Assembly: GCA_910592205.1 (NCBI GenBank)
Contig: CAJVPJ010000744.1
Coordinates: 1-17,660 of the forward strand
Reading direction: 5' to 3'
DNA from: Paraglomus occultum
Lineage: Eukaryota > Glomeromycota > Glomeromycetes > Paraglomerales > Paraglomeraceae
DNA: 17,660 bases
The notes beneath the pieces were generated by a model. It was not told where the DNA came from. It made no database searches and was given only the letters and a program-made list of their open reading frames with translations. Positions 1 to 11,400 of this stretch are shown piece after piece; position 1 is the first letter of the stretch; every line of letters begins with the position of its first letter. Made by a program: the position numbers and the translations under genes.

Positions 1-308
1 TTATTACCATGTAAGGTGATGGAAGTCTTAGACGGAGGTTGGTACAAATTGGGTTGTAGTGTCGGTATACTTGATACTCATTATCAGGCAGCTGACTTGG
101 CATTCAAGCAGAATTTAATGAACTGGCAGACATTCCGCCAACAGTTATTTCATTAACAGCAGCAGTTAGGTTACAGAGTATAGGCAATGAAAGTGCTCAT
201 ACTGATAATTGTAATTGTAGATCGAATTGTTCTACCAGAAGATGTCCCTGTAAAAGAACGAATAGTCTAACTTGTCATACTAACAATGGGACTTGTATTA
301 ATCATTGA
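1..308 (+). pseudogene. Decayed 3' end of an integrase-type transposable-element ORF with Cys-rich tail
   Basis: Two reading frames carry successive parts of one protein-like sequence. Frame 1 (about 1-110) reads LPCKVMEVLDGGWYKLG followed by GILDTHYQ. Frame 3 (about 111-308) reads ADIPPTVISLTAAVRLQ and then a Cys-rich tail with C-x-C-x3-C-x4-C-x-C spacing (NCNCRSNCSTRRCPCKR), ending at TGA 306-308. Frame 3 has a stop at 93-95, so a frameshift near 93-110 separates the halves. The order (a YKLG..GIL..Y segment, an IP..IS..AA..LQ segment, then a CXC-like Cys cluster) resembles the C-terminus of integrase-core (rve) proteins often annotated as KRAB-A domain-containing 2-like, which are abundant as repeats in some fungal and animal genomes. 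The catalytic core would lie upstream of the window. The family call is from memory of the motif order. The frameshift is seen directly and implies a dead copy. Confidence 0.5.
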
Positions 309-730
309 CGATCAAAACAAATTTATCATCTATTATTAACAATACAAAATAAAGTGTTACTGTGATGAAAATAATTTTCGCTTAGCAATAAGAATGTACA
401 ATTATATTGCTTACTATTATCAAAAGCACTTTCAATAGATATGTGTGCTAGTGAGATATATTTTAACTCAATTGCTTCGCATACCGTTATACTGTTTAGA
501 TTGGCTAAACCGATCGAATGATATCTATGAAGCTAACACTAACAAATGTCTATTCAAAGTACTTTTGATAATGGTAAGTGTGCGTCCTATTGCTGAACAT
601 CAAATTGAAACCGAAGAAGACGTTGAATTAAGTTATGCAAAGCTCTAGATTAGCAAACGTAAAACGTACAGATCTTGTGTGTGTTGCTGTGATGAAAAAT
701 TTTTCACAATTGTCCCATCTTAAAACGGGC

Positions 731-769
731 TGGCCCATTCTTAGAATGGGCCAATTCCCAGAATGGGCC
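731..769. repeat. Perfect 10-bp inverted repeat plus a third copy of the arm
   Basis: TGGCCCATTC at 731-740 is followed by a 3-nt loop (TTA) and its exact reverse complement GAATGGGCCA at 744-753. Another GAATGGGCC follows at 761-769. The GC-rich arms stand out in very AT-rich DNA. The arrangement looks like the end of a small inverted-repeat element, but no partner copy or target duplication was found within the window. Confidence 0.6.
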
Positions 770-807
770 GTAACATTAACAAGAAAAAACTGAAGTAAAC
801 GTGATTA

Positions 808-900
808 AAAAAAAATTAAAAAAAAAAAACAAACTAAAAATTAAAAAAGCCAAAGTAAGGGTACAAGCTATTCTAATTTTTTTTGTGTTTTTTTCTTGGT
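808..900. repeat. A-rich tract followed by T-rich tract
   Basis: An interrupted poly-A block (about 808-848) is followed, after some 25 nt, by an interrupted poly-T block (about 874-897). The two could pair as an imperfect hairpin. This is simple-sequence or retro-insertion debris. No adjacent element was identified. Confidence 0.5.
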
Positions 901-1588
901 TTATCATAATAATGAATTAGGTTAATGCTCATTTATTGCTTATTATTTTTAATATTTCTGGAGAGTTGGGTATCATTGATTTTAAAATGTATGAAAAAAT
1001 TTTTTCTCCTTGTTCTTTTTTAGAATACTTCTAATGGTGCTGTAATTTTTTGGTCCATGGTAGAGATTATATAATAGTAAATAGTTACATATTGATATTT
1101 TTATATAGTAATAGAAATAAGTCTATATAAAATATATTATTTTTAATAATAACTGCCAGTAAAATGTTTACCCAATTTTACATTTTGATATTATAATTAA
1201 TATTAATATTAAAACACAATTAAATTTTATCCATGAATTCAGATGTGATAGTGAGTCACAGCTGTGCTACTAATATTAAATCAAAGCTAAAAAAAATCAA
1301 TCACACTAGCAACTTTTAACTCACATAATTAAATGCAAAAAATGTATTCAGTTTATTACTTATCATGTTGTAATTAATACTCACCATAGCAATAGTAATA
1401 GTAGTAGTCATAATTTTTCAATTATATCAACGAGCAACAGAAACATTGTAATGGAAGAAATCTTTAAAAAGTTTAAGCTTTACTGGTAAAAGGTTATTAC
1501 TATTACGTCATGGTTAGTCTTTAAAATTATAATGGTAATAGTATTAGTAATGCAATTAAATTATTTTCGTAATTGCTTAATAATTTCC

Positions 1589-1655
1589 AGGTTTTCCGCC
1601 TCCGCGTTTCGGACGGCCCTGTGACCTGTGGCGGTAGTGTACCGCGGTATCTTGC
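1589..1655. other. Small GC/CpG-rich island containing a 10-bp palindrome
   Basis: About 65 bp are clearly GC- and CpG-rich, in contrast to the AT-rich flanks. The island contains TACCGCGGTA (1640-1649), a perfect palindrome. It is preceded by TTTCCAG, which looks like a splice acceptor, and one frame stays open for 23 codons until TAG at about 1659-1661. I do not recognise the peptide. It could be a transposable-element terminus, an isolated exon or a regulatory site. Confidence 0.35.
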
Positions 1656-1892
1656 ATTTTAGTGAATATCACTTTTAAAGTTTTTGAATATTCCACTAAT
1701 TTAATTGTGTTGGTGATTTGACAAACGGAAAATCTAATAGTAGTAGCTTAATAAAAAAACTAATTTCGAGTAGTTAATGGAAAAGAAAATAAAATCTTTT
1801 TTGGGAAATCAAACCGCCAGGCAATAATAAGATAGTAATAGCCAATCAGACTACAGACTTGCTGAATTTATGAAAAAATTTCTTGACATTTT

Positions 1893-1940
1893 TACCCAAC
1901 GTTTTGGGTATTCCAATATTTGGAAATATTTGGAATTCCC
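1893..1940. repeat. Nested short inverted repeats (hairpin)
   Basis: ACCCAA-CGTT-TTGGGT (from about 1893) is directly followed by an imperfect hairpin. GGGTATTCCAA (1906-1916) pairs with TTGGAATTCCC (1930-1940), 10 of 11 positions, across a loop that itself repeats ATATTTGGAA. Two overlapping stem-loops in 48 bp suggest the end of a decayed inverted-repeat element. No function is assigned. Confidence 0.45.
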
Positions 1941-2315
1941 ATTAGAGATTAGCTTATTCCTGTAGAATTACCAAGATTTCAATTAACTGATGAGATACCA
2001 ACATGATAGTGAGTTGTTAGTATTAATATGGATTCGTACCACTTCAAAGTTGGAAAGCTATTATTATCTAATAATATTGCTATTTTTAAACATAATTAGT
2101 AAAAAATGATAATCAGATCACTGCTGTTAAAGTTATAGCTAAAGTAAATCCCAAAGGCTATTTATGTAGTTGGCTAAGTGAAGAATAATTTTTTTGATTG
2201 CAACGAACAAATAATTTAAAATTTAGGGGAAAATACAATGAAAATATCATATTAAACTTGGTAATAGTAAAGCAATTGTTATTTTTTCTATTGAAATAGT
2301 TCACTACATTAACTT

Positions 2316-2537
2316 ATGAAAAATGTAAAATTTATCCACCACATACGAATACAAGCTTTTACTTGTCCAAAAGAGGTATATTGTGCGTTTATTATTAAAC
2401 GTCTTATAGTTTATAGAGACTATAAAATAGGCAGCGTACTCGTGTTAGTTATTAACAAGACAGCTTTATTGAAATATGTTACAGAGTGGCAAATTATTTG
2501 TACGCATTATCAGATTGACATTCAAAGCATAAAATAA
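2316..2537 (+). CDS. Short open frame, unrecognised (probably not a gene)
   Basis: A true ATG starts 73 codons ending at TAA. The predicted peptide is basic, rich in Ile/Val/Lys, has three Cys and a hydrophobic patch in the middle (IGSVLVLVINKTALL), and matches no family I know. Codon composition follows the local AT-rich background, and no TATA box, intron signal or AATAAA supports it. An ORF of this length is expected by chance in such DNA, so it is listed only for completeness. Confidence 0.1.
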   Translation: MKNVKFIHHIRIQAFTCPKEVYCAFIIKRLIVYRDYKIGSVLVLVINKTALLKYVTEWQIICTHYQIDIQSIK

Positions 2538-3374
2538 TTATAATACGTTGTGTATTCCTCATTTTTTTATCAAGTGCCAATGATTTATTGATACTCTCGA
2601 ACAATACTCATTATGCTATTAAACTTAATATGTACTTTATATTAATCTTTTTTCAAACTTGCTGTTTTTAATTAGTTACTAAACGCTCATTTTTTTTAAC
2701 CAGCAATATCTTGTACAAATTGACAGGATGTGTTAGACATTATTCTATTAAAAACACAAATTGGTTACTTATATTAAGTATAGCATCCACATGATAAATG
2801 TTTGTAAGACGTTTTCTTGGTCGATGTCAGGCTAAACACATGAGTAAAGACCAATTATTTAATTATAATGCAGGTGCAGTCCACCATTTATCCTGCATGT
2901 AAAGCATTCAAACTAAGTTATTGGTTTCTTTCTGCAATGACGTAATTGTAAAAAATTTTAATAGTCAGATGCTTGCAATCAATACACAGTTTCGTGGAAA
3001 GAGAAAATTTAGTTCAAAAAATTTTTCTGATAGGGACCGACATATTGAAATGTCATGAGAATCGTAACCACGTTCGTTTGCACAACGCTACAATGCTCTG
3101 ATATTAATTAGTTACACTGAGTCGCGTAATATATGTATAATAACAAACACAATGATATATCGATTACATACACTGTAAAATTAGACTTATCACAAAGATA
3201 TCTATCGTACTTTTTTTGCCACTCCCAATTCGAAGTAATCATTTTTCTGAGTAATTACTGTTGCTCTTAAAACAATTCCTCCATGATGTCTTTGAACACT
3301 TGTCGTGGCGTTGCAGTTTTTGCGAACGAAAAATTTAGCACAGAATAGCTATTCACTGTCATCTTTTTTATAAA
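2538..3374. other. Intergenic, nothing recognised
   Basis: AT-rich sequence without long frames, RNA-gene promoter motifs (no A/B box pair of a tRNA) or substantial repeats. Confidence 0.6.
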
Positions 3375-3689
3375 TCACGTTTTAACTGTCTTACTACTAC
3401 CACTACCACCACCATTACTACTGTAAGCAGCTTTAGCAGACAGGTAATAGTAAGCAAACATCGTATGATTTATTTCTTCGGCCACCTGCATTAAATCATG
3501 TGACAGACCGCACGTGCATGGAATTTGAAACTTTTTTTGTGGCGCCATTACGTTGTTTGCAGAATAAGATAACCTGATATATTCACCAAGCTTAGTAAAA
3601 CAGAAGCCACAGGGAAATCTCCGTCGTTGATCCGCTGCAAAAAGCTTAAATAGATAAAACAGTTCTCCTTTTTTTTTTTCCCTCTGCAT
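3375..3689 (-). CDS. Hypothetical protein or terminal exon, unrecognised
   Basis: An open frame of 104 codons on the minus strand starts at ATG 3689-3687 and ends at TGA. Part of it looks coding. The middle carries two Cys pairs (PCGFC, PCTCG) and a helix-like stretch (QVAEEINHTMFAYYYLSAKA). The tail is GGGSGSS followed by KTVKT, encoded by an ACT/ACC trinucleotide run. The N-terminus includes an 11-A run encoding EKKKGE, and TTTTTGCAG at about 3642-3634 on the minus strand resembles a splice acceptor. The true CDS may therefore be a last exon starting near 3633 rather than the full frame. I do not recognise the family. The INxxMxAYYYLS stretch faintly recalls a ferritin first helix but is too short to claim. 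Confidence 0.25.
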   Translation of the reverse strand: MQREKKKGELFYLFKLFAADQRRRFPCGFCFTKLGEYIRLSYSANNVMAPQKKFQIPCTCGLSHDLMQVAEEINHTMFAYYYLSAKAAYSSNGGGSGSSKTVKT

Positions 3690-5995
3690 ATCGCATTCAC
3701 TTGTTTCCCTGTGTTACTGCGAGAGGCATATGCATTGCTTTGGTAGGGAGATCACGTGAGAATAATCGAGTGCATACTAATACGGCGTAAAACGGTTCCG
3801 ATTATATTAATATTAATATGCTTCATTGCAACGAACAGAACAAAAAAAAAGACTGCATATTTAGTTTAATTAATTATTTATTTTCAATAAGCATGTTATA
3901 TTATTACCTATTAAGTCGGGCATGTCAAACATTCTTATTGATTTCCCTGCCTGGTTAAGGATGCTAAATCTTGAACCCCCCTGAAAAATCTGTGTCCGAG
4001 TGACACGAGATTGCTTTTTCACACTTATCTTTTTTTTTTTTTTTTGCGGCCAAATGAAAAAATATTGATATGTTAACTAATTCAGATAACAAGGAACTCG
4101 CGAATGATGACGATATCAAACCATTTTAATTGGAGCAAGTGCAGATCTTATTCTTACCAACAGTAGCAAAAGGTGAACCCGATCTAAATTAGTTGATCTT
4201 GGACATTATGATCATTGACAAATATTTTCCAATTCTAATGAAGAATCATAGGACATATAGCGCGATACGTTGAGATTGGTGTTATATTAGTATCAGAACC
4301 GTTAATACATACGCATACATTACGTTCTCCCAAGACTATTATTCTGATACGTCCATGCTAGTGTATGCCGTATGGGGTAGTACAACATTGCGCAAACAAC
4401 AACAATCATCTTCATTACATGCAGAGTGAACGGCTCCAAGTGGGCGATACATTTGAACAGTTTTATTCGCTGATACATGTCTTTTATATATGCGTTTGAT
4501 ATTATCATATGATGGGCAAAAGCAAGATGAGGTGGAACATGTGATAAAAGACGGGAATGTAAAAATGAGAAGAAATGAAAGGATACACCCTCCCCTCCCC
4601 TCAGTGTTAGTGAGTGCCGTGCCGTACAGAATTTACTGGAATATATTACCAATTTACTGTGTTACAATATAGCTATAATTGATTGATCGTCGATCGTATA
4701 GTCTGTCAACTAGACTGATTTCAGTGGGTACTAATCAGAGAGGACCAATCAGAGAGAAAAAGGTTTATTCCATATTTAACAAGTGTTCTGTACAGATGTA
4801 GGACGGGGGAAGGGGAGTGCTATACACATGTGGAGAAGAATGCAACACACAGTAGGTAATAAATATCAGTTAGCATGTCATTGATGTCTCTGGCATGTTA
4901 ATTATCACAACCACATACATTTATAGGCTCGTCACATTACATTATTACACATCTGCACATATGATTCTCTTCTACATCCACACAGACACATATGACCCTC
5001 TTCTTTTCCTCACATATTCGACAATAATGCTATGTTGCCCTGAGAGACCAAACGTCTGTAAACCATGTACGAAAATCACCAATCACTCGATTTCCAAATG
5101 TATCTTTTCAGCTGTGTGCATTTTGTGATAAATTACGCGGTAACATGTATCAATTAGCACAGGGTAGTACGTTCTCATAGTAGATGATAAGTTTATACAA
5201 TTAGGGAGGGGAAAGAGGTGGGGGAGGTGATACGTGTGATGTATGTGATGAATGGATGATGGATGGAGAATTGCAAAGATTGATTAGCGCTTGAATGGAA
5301 TGATCATTACCTAAATGCCCTCCTTTTCAATCTCCCCCCACTCTTGACCTTTTTTAACCCTAAACCTGACCTGACCTGACCATAACCCCAACCACAACAA
5401 ACTAACTACTACGCGCAGCACAGCACAACACAACACAACACAACACAACACAACACAACCATATCTCAACAATAATAACAACAACTGCACGCTTCATCAG
5501 ATTGGTAATTGTTTGTCCAATAGTACAATATGATGCAATATAATATGTATAAATCGAGCTATACTTGTGACAGTGTATTGGCTTGTATAATTTATTTGTT
5601 TTAAATTACCTTTGTTTATTAATATGTACTTGACTTTTTATACGTTACCTATTGTTACCTATTGTATACACTATCCAGTTTGTTTATTTATACATCTTAT
5701 CATATGCTTCTCCATAATATATCCAATGTGCCTATTTGCTATTTGCTAATTGCTGCTGGCTGACCTAACCCCTCTGTCGTATCCAATCATCACGAAAACA
5801 ATCCTACCCTTCCCTCTCCATTATCCATCAAACACACCCCAAACAGTGTTGTCCATTGGGCGCTATCTGACCCCAGACGAGTAAACGATGCGCGTATCAC
5901 AAAAGAAATTTAAAGACTCCCTGCCCACCCTCCCACTCTTCTCTTCACCCTTTCATCCTTGTCTTTTCTCCTCGTCATATATCTCAGGCTCCACT
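3690..5995. other. Intergenic, simple repeats and purine-rich tracts, no gene supported
   Basis: Frames at 4320-4652 (-), 4490-4672 (+) and 4895-5128 (+) overlap each other or are compositionally biased and show no domain. Visible elements are a direct repeat AATCAGAGAG at about 4735 and 4747; G-rich purine tracts at about 4802-4817 and 5203-5229 (three runs of three or more Gs in the latter, short of a full quadruplex pattern); TGACC repeats at about 5367-5380; and a pentamer array at about 5424-5460. The last few hundred bases upstream of tubulin are pyrimidine-rich and include CCAAT (about 5782) and an inverted CCAAT (about 5854). Confidence 0.5.
5424..5460. repeat. Pentanucleotide microsatellite (ACAAC)n
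   Basis: About seven tandem copies of ACAAC, preceded by a diverged CAGCACAGCACA stretch. This is a likely length-variable locus about 0.75 kb upstream of the tubulin start codon. Confidence 0.8.
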
Positions 5996-5996
5996 C

Positions 5997-6002
5997 TATA
6001 AA
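5997..6002 (+). promoter_or_regulatory. Probable TATA box of beta-tubulin
   Basis: TATAAA lies in a pyrimidine-rich promoter. A start site about 30 bp downstream (near 6028) would leave a short non-coding first exon ending at the GTAAGT donor at 6050. This agrees with the 5'UTR intron model. Confidence 0.5.
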
Positions 6003-6049
6003 CCCAAACCCCAAACAACACCAAATACTTTAATTTTTTGTCTCCAAGA

Positions 6050-6209
6050 GTAAGTTATCATTCTTTCTTTATACATCTCATTCAAAAAAAAAATTTTATC
6101 TCATGCGTATATATTATTCACCCAATCAGTTCCATTACACCCCTCTTCCCACCTTTCTCATCTCCAGAATATTCCTTTCACCCGTAACTCATTCATATCT
6201 TTAATACAG
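6050..6209 (+). other. Probable 5'UTR intron of beta-tubulin
   Basis: Consensus donor GTAAGT at 6050-6055 and acceptor ATACAG ending at 6209 bound 160 bp. A branch-like GTAACTCAT lies about 20 nt before the acceptor, and a long pyrimidine-rich stretch runs between. The acceptor falls just five bases (TGGTC) before the ATG, leaving almost no second UTR exon. Inferred from signals only; no transcript evidence. Confidence 0.45.
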
Positions 6210-6214
6210 TGGTC

Positions 6215-7995
<1,781 letters not shown>

Positions 7996-8211
7996 GTTAT
8001 ATAAATATATATGTACTATCCTCATATATTCTTTATACATATTATACCAATTTAATACATTTCGCTTCATCTCCAATCACTTATAATACTTTTATACAAA
8101 AGCAAAAAAATTCCAAGACATCTCTAAAAATAGCTATTCAAAAGCTTGCATGCGTCCTTTTTGTTTAGTTTGTTATTTCATTTACTTTGTACTCTAGTTG
8201 GAGTGAAAGAC

Positions 8212-8217
8212 AATAAA
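8212..8217 (+). terminator. Polyadenylation signal of beta-tubulin
   Basis: A canonical AATAAA lies about 217 bp after the stop and is followed by CTTTTT, typical of a cleavage region. Confidence 0.6.
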
Positions 8218-8355
8218 CTTTTTACAACGTCAGGAAATCATTTCGAACCGGTAAATGCAACGCATACATTGTGCGCGTGACTCAGTTAATTGTGTCTTGG
8301 AACGTAAGCAAAAACATTGACAAAGGCGTAATTAATATGATATAATAATCCAACG

Positions 8356-8361
8356 TTTATT
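8356..8361 (-). terminator. Polyadenylation signal of the Lon gene
   Basis: TTTATT on the plus strand reads AATAAA on the minus strand, 80 bp after the Lon stop codon. Together with the tubulin signal it marks a compact tail-to-tail junction. Confidence 0.55.
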
Positions 8362-8440
8362 ATGTCGTACGTTCATGTGTAAATTAGTGAAGGTCTAAAA
8401 ATGTACAAATACCTATGGCCAAAAAGAAGACAAACCCGAC

Positions 8441-11400
8441 TCACAACCGACTCTCTATTACAACATTCTCTGTCCTCCAATCATCAAACGCAGCTTCTAA
8501 CACATCCCAAACCTTCTTCACGTATACTACTTTGATCTCTTCTTTAATATTCACCGGAACATCTCCCTCAACATCTTTCATATTCCTCAAAGGTAGAATA
8601 ATCCGCGTAATACCAGCCCTATGCGCAGCGATAATCTTCTCTTTGATTCCTCCTACCGGAAGGACCTGCCCACGGAGAGTGATTTCTCCTGTCATAGCAG
8701 TGGTTGTGGGCACTGTTCTCTTCGTAAAGAGGGAAACCAGTGCAGTGAGAAGGGCAATGCCGGCAGATGGACCATCTTTAGGGACCGCGCCCGACGGAAA
8801 ATGGATATGAACGTCGCGTTCCGAAAAAAAGGAAAACTCGGTTGAGGCGGATATGATTCCCAATTTATACGCATTAGCGCGAACCCAAGATAGTGCTATT
8901 TGGGCAGACTCTTTAATTACTTCACCCAATTTACCTGGCAAACAAAAGTAAAAAGCGCAACCCGTTATGTTAGAAGACAGTGTTCCTGAAGAACACAAGC
9001 AACACACGACAGCTAGTTCGGAACTAAATTACCTGTAAGCTGGAGATTACCCTTTCCAGCCATCTGCGTGGCTTCTATAAACAGAATACCACCAGCCCCG
9101 GACGCTGTCCAAGCAAGCCCAGTTACAACACCTGGCAGTGATGTCCGTTCGGCCACCTCGTCATCGTATTTTGCTACCTATTGAATGGGCGTGTGTGGTT
9201 TTTTGGCGTCAATTAGTAGGTTTTCATCAACATTGTCACGTTTGTGGTGTAACACGTATTATCAAACGATACTTTCACTCTCAATCGTTTTCTCAAATCA
9301 ACTTACTCCAAGAATCTCTTCTATATCTTTCTTGGAAACATCTGCTCGATAAGCTGCTAATTCTCCGTTATCCCTTGCATCTGCATATTCAACAGCTTTT
9401 GCCCTACAAATACTAGCAATTTCTCTCTCAAAATTTCTCACTCCTGCCTCTCTAGTATAGCCCGTGGCAATAACGAGTAACAGTTCATTTGAGATTTTAA
9501 CGTCTCCTGGTGCCATCCCATGCGCTTTTATCTGTTTTGGAAGCAAATGTCTCTGAGCAATGTTCACTTTTTCGTCAAATGTGTATCCGGACAATGAGAT
9601 AAGTTCCATACGATCCAGCAATGGTGGTGATATGGAGTCGAGATGATTGGCCGTAGCAATGAAAAGAACTTTGGAGAGATCGAGCGGAACGTTGAGATAA
9701 TGATCGTTGAAGCTGTTGTTCTGCTCTGGATCGAGGACCTCGAGAAGCGCAGCTGAGGGGTCACCATGATGGCTTAAATGACCGACTTTGTCAATTTCGT
9801 CTTTTTGAGAAATTGGAGGATAAATTATAGCAAAAATTGTTTGACAGTAAATAACCCGCAACTGATAACGTTTCTGTTTCCGTATCAAGTTGACGTTGAC
9901 CAGATACCATATAATTTGCACCTAATACATACCCAATAAAAACACTGGATTATTAACGCCGACCCTTTTTAATCCCTGTGCGATCAATCCTGGCATGGCT
10001 CCGATATAAGTCCGTCTGTGCCCTCTAATTTCTGCCTCGTCTCTTACTCCACCCAAAGAAATTCTGTGAAACTTTCTCCCGAGCGCGTTTGCAATGCTTT
10101 TCCCCAAAGACGTCTTTCCTACACCCGGAGCACCTATCAGGACTAATATTGGTCCCTTCATGTCCTCTTTTAGTTTTAGCACTGCCAAGTATTCTAAGAC
10201 GCGTTTTTTTACTGTTTCCAAGCCATAATGGTCATCATTTAGTTGCTTTTCAGCAATTTTAATATCGAGAATATCCGTCGTTGACTTATTCCATGGGATT
10301 TCACTCAACCATTCCAGGTATGTTCGAACTATTTGGTATTCGGCTTGAGTTGGATGCATACGTTTCAAACGTTTGAGTTCACGCTGTGCTGCTTTATCGG
10401 CTGTGTGTAATGAGCAACATGAGTAAAGTCGACGATAAAACAATGAATTATTCAGGGGGAGGGGAGGGTTTACCTTCGGGTGAGAGATTTGCTTCCTCTA
10501 GTCGTTTTGTCAGATCAACAACATCGTCGTCCTCGTTCGACGAGTCATCTTTCTCACCAAGCTCCTCTTTGATTGCATTAAGCTGTTGATCGATTAATTT
10601 ATTTCGTGAGCGCTCATAACTTGCATGCTGAGTTTCGGAAGTGTAGATTGTCACTTACTTGTTGCCTCAAGTAGAACTCTCTCTGTTTCTTATTTAGTTG
10701 TCCTTCGACGGTAGACTGAACCTTTTGCGATATTTTCAAAATCTTTTAAAGACCAAATTATGGTATTGAGATTAGCATAGAGTTGAACAATGTAATAATG
10801 TTGTTTCCAATACTAATTGACAGTAAAAATGATGAAATTCATACACCGCTTTATCGAATATCAAGATGCTCCTTAAATTGTACTTTCGGATCGCTTCGCA
10901 ATAATGTTTGAGCCAAATACAGGTTTATACCCGTATTTAACGTACCTGTATTTGTCTCGTTAACATGTCAATTGCTCGCAACATTCGCGTCTTTAAATCA
11001 ACAGCATCAAGAATCTGTAACTTTTCCTCGAATGTAGAATCAATTGCCGTGACTAGAAGATCGGCTAATGAACCTGCATGCGCCTTCTCTATAAATTTCT
11101 GAAGCTGAGTTAGGACAGGCGTTGGAAGTTTCAGATCATGCAAAGTAGTCAAAAGTTTGCGGCCAGTAGATCTTAGAGTTATGGCTAATTCCTGGAGTTC
11201 TTGATCGCCTTGCGAAAGTTCTATGAATGATCAAAGTATAAGTTAAGACTCGGGAATAAAGAACCCACCTATAATTGTTCTTATAGAGCGTATGGTTGAA
11301 ATTTACCTGGTTCGGACATTACAGTGACTTCTGCTTCCAAGTAAGGATTTTCAGACACATACTTATCTACCTTGATCCGTGCAATACCTAGATTGACAGT

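Larger units (their letters stand above)
309..2315. other. AT-rich intergenic region, no convincing gene
   Basis: No frame shows a recognisable domain. An open frame at 445-648 (67 codons) has no detectable similarity, starts without an obvious ATG context and looks like chance. The stretch holds A/T homopolymer tracts, short inverted repeats (listed separately) and trinucleotide-like TAGTAG/AATAGTAAT runs around 1385-1410 and 1740. A 12-bp direct repeat (CTGTGATGAAAA) occurs at 360-371 and 687-698. The composition is typical of decayed repeat DNA. Confidence 0.6.

Noticed and set aside
3420-3480. Ferritin-like helix in the minus-strand ORF
   Set aside because: Only a short INxxMxAYYYLS resemblance, with no iron-ligand residues or following helices.
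2197-3837. 13-bp repeat ATTGCAACGAACA at 2197-2209 and 3825-3837
   Set aside because: A match of this length between two places in 17.6 kb is expected by chance, and the flanks do not align.
5203-5229. G-quadruplex candidate
   Set aside because: Only three runs of three or more Gs with an 8-nt gap, short of the usual four-run pattern.
5354-5366. Telomere-like AACCCTAAACC
   Set aside because: Only about one and a half copies, flanked by unrelated TGACC repeats. Not a telomere tract.
6209-6214. Upstream in-frame GTG start of tubulin giving MVMREI
   Set aside because: Nuclear genes start at ATG, the family begins MREI, and position 6209 is the last base of a probable splice acceptor.
8232-8252. 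tRNA B-box-like GGTTCGAA on the minus strand
   Set aside because: It lacks the trailing CC and any A box or cloverleaf partner.
8415-8810. 131-codon plus-strand frame opposite the last Lon exon
   Set aside because: The minus strand encodes the conserved Lon protease domain with its catalytic Ser and Lys, so this is a shadow.
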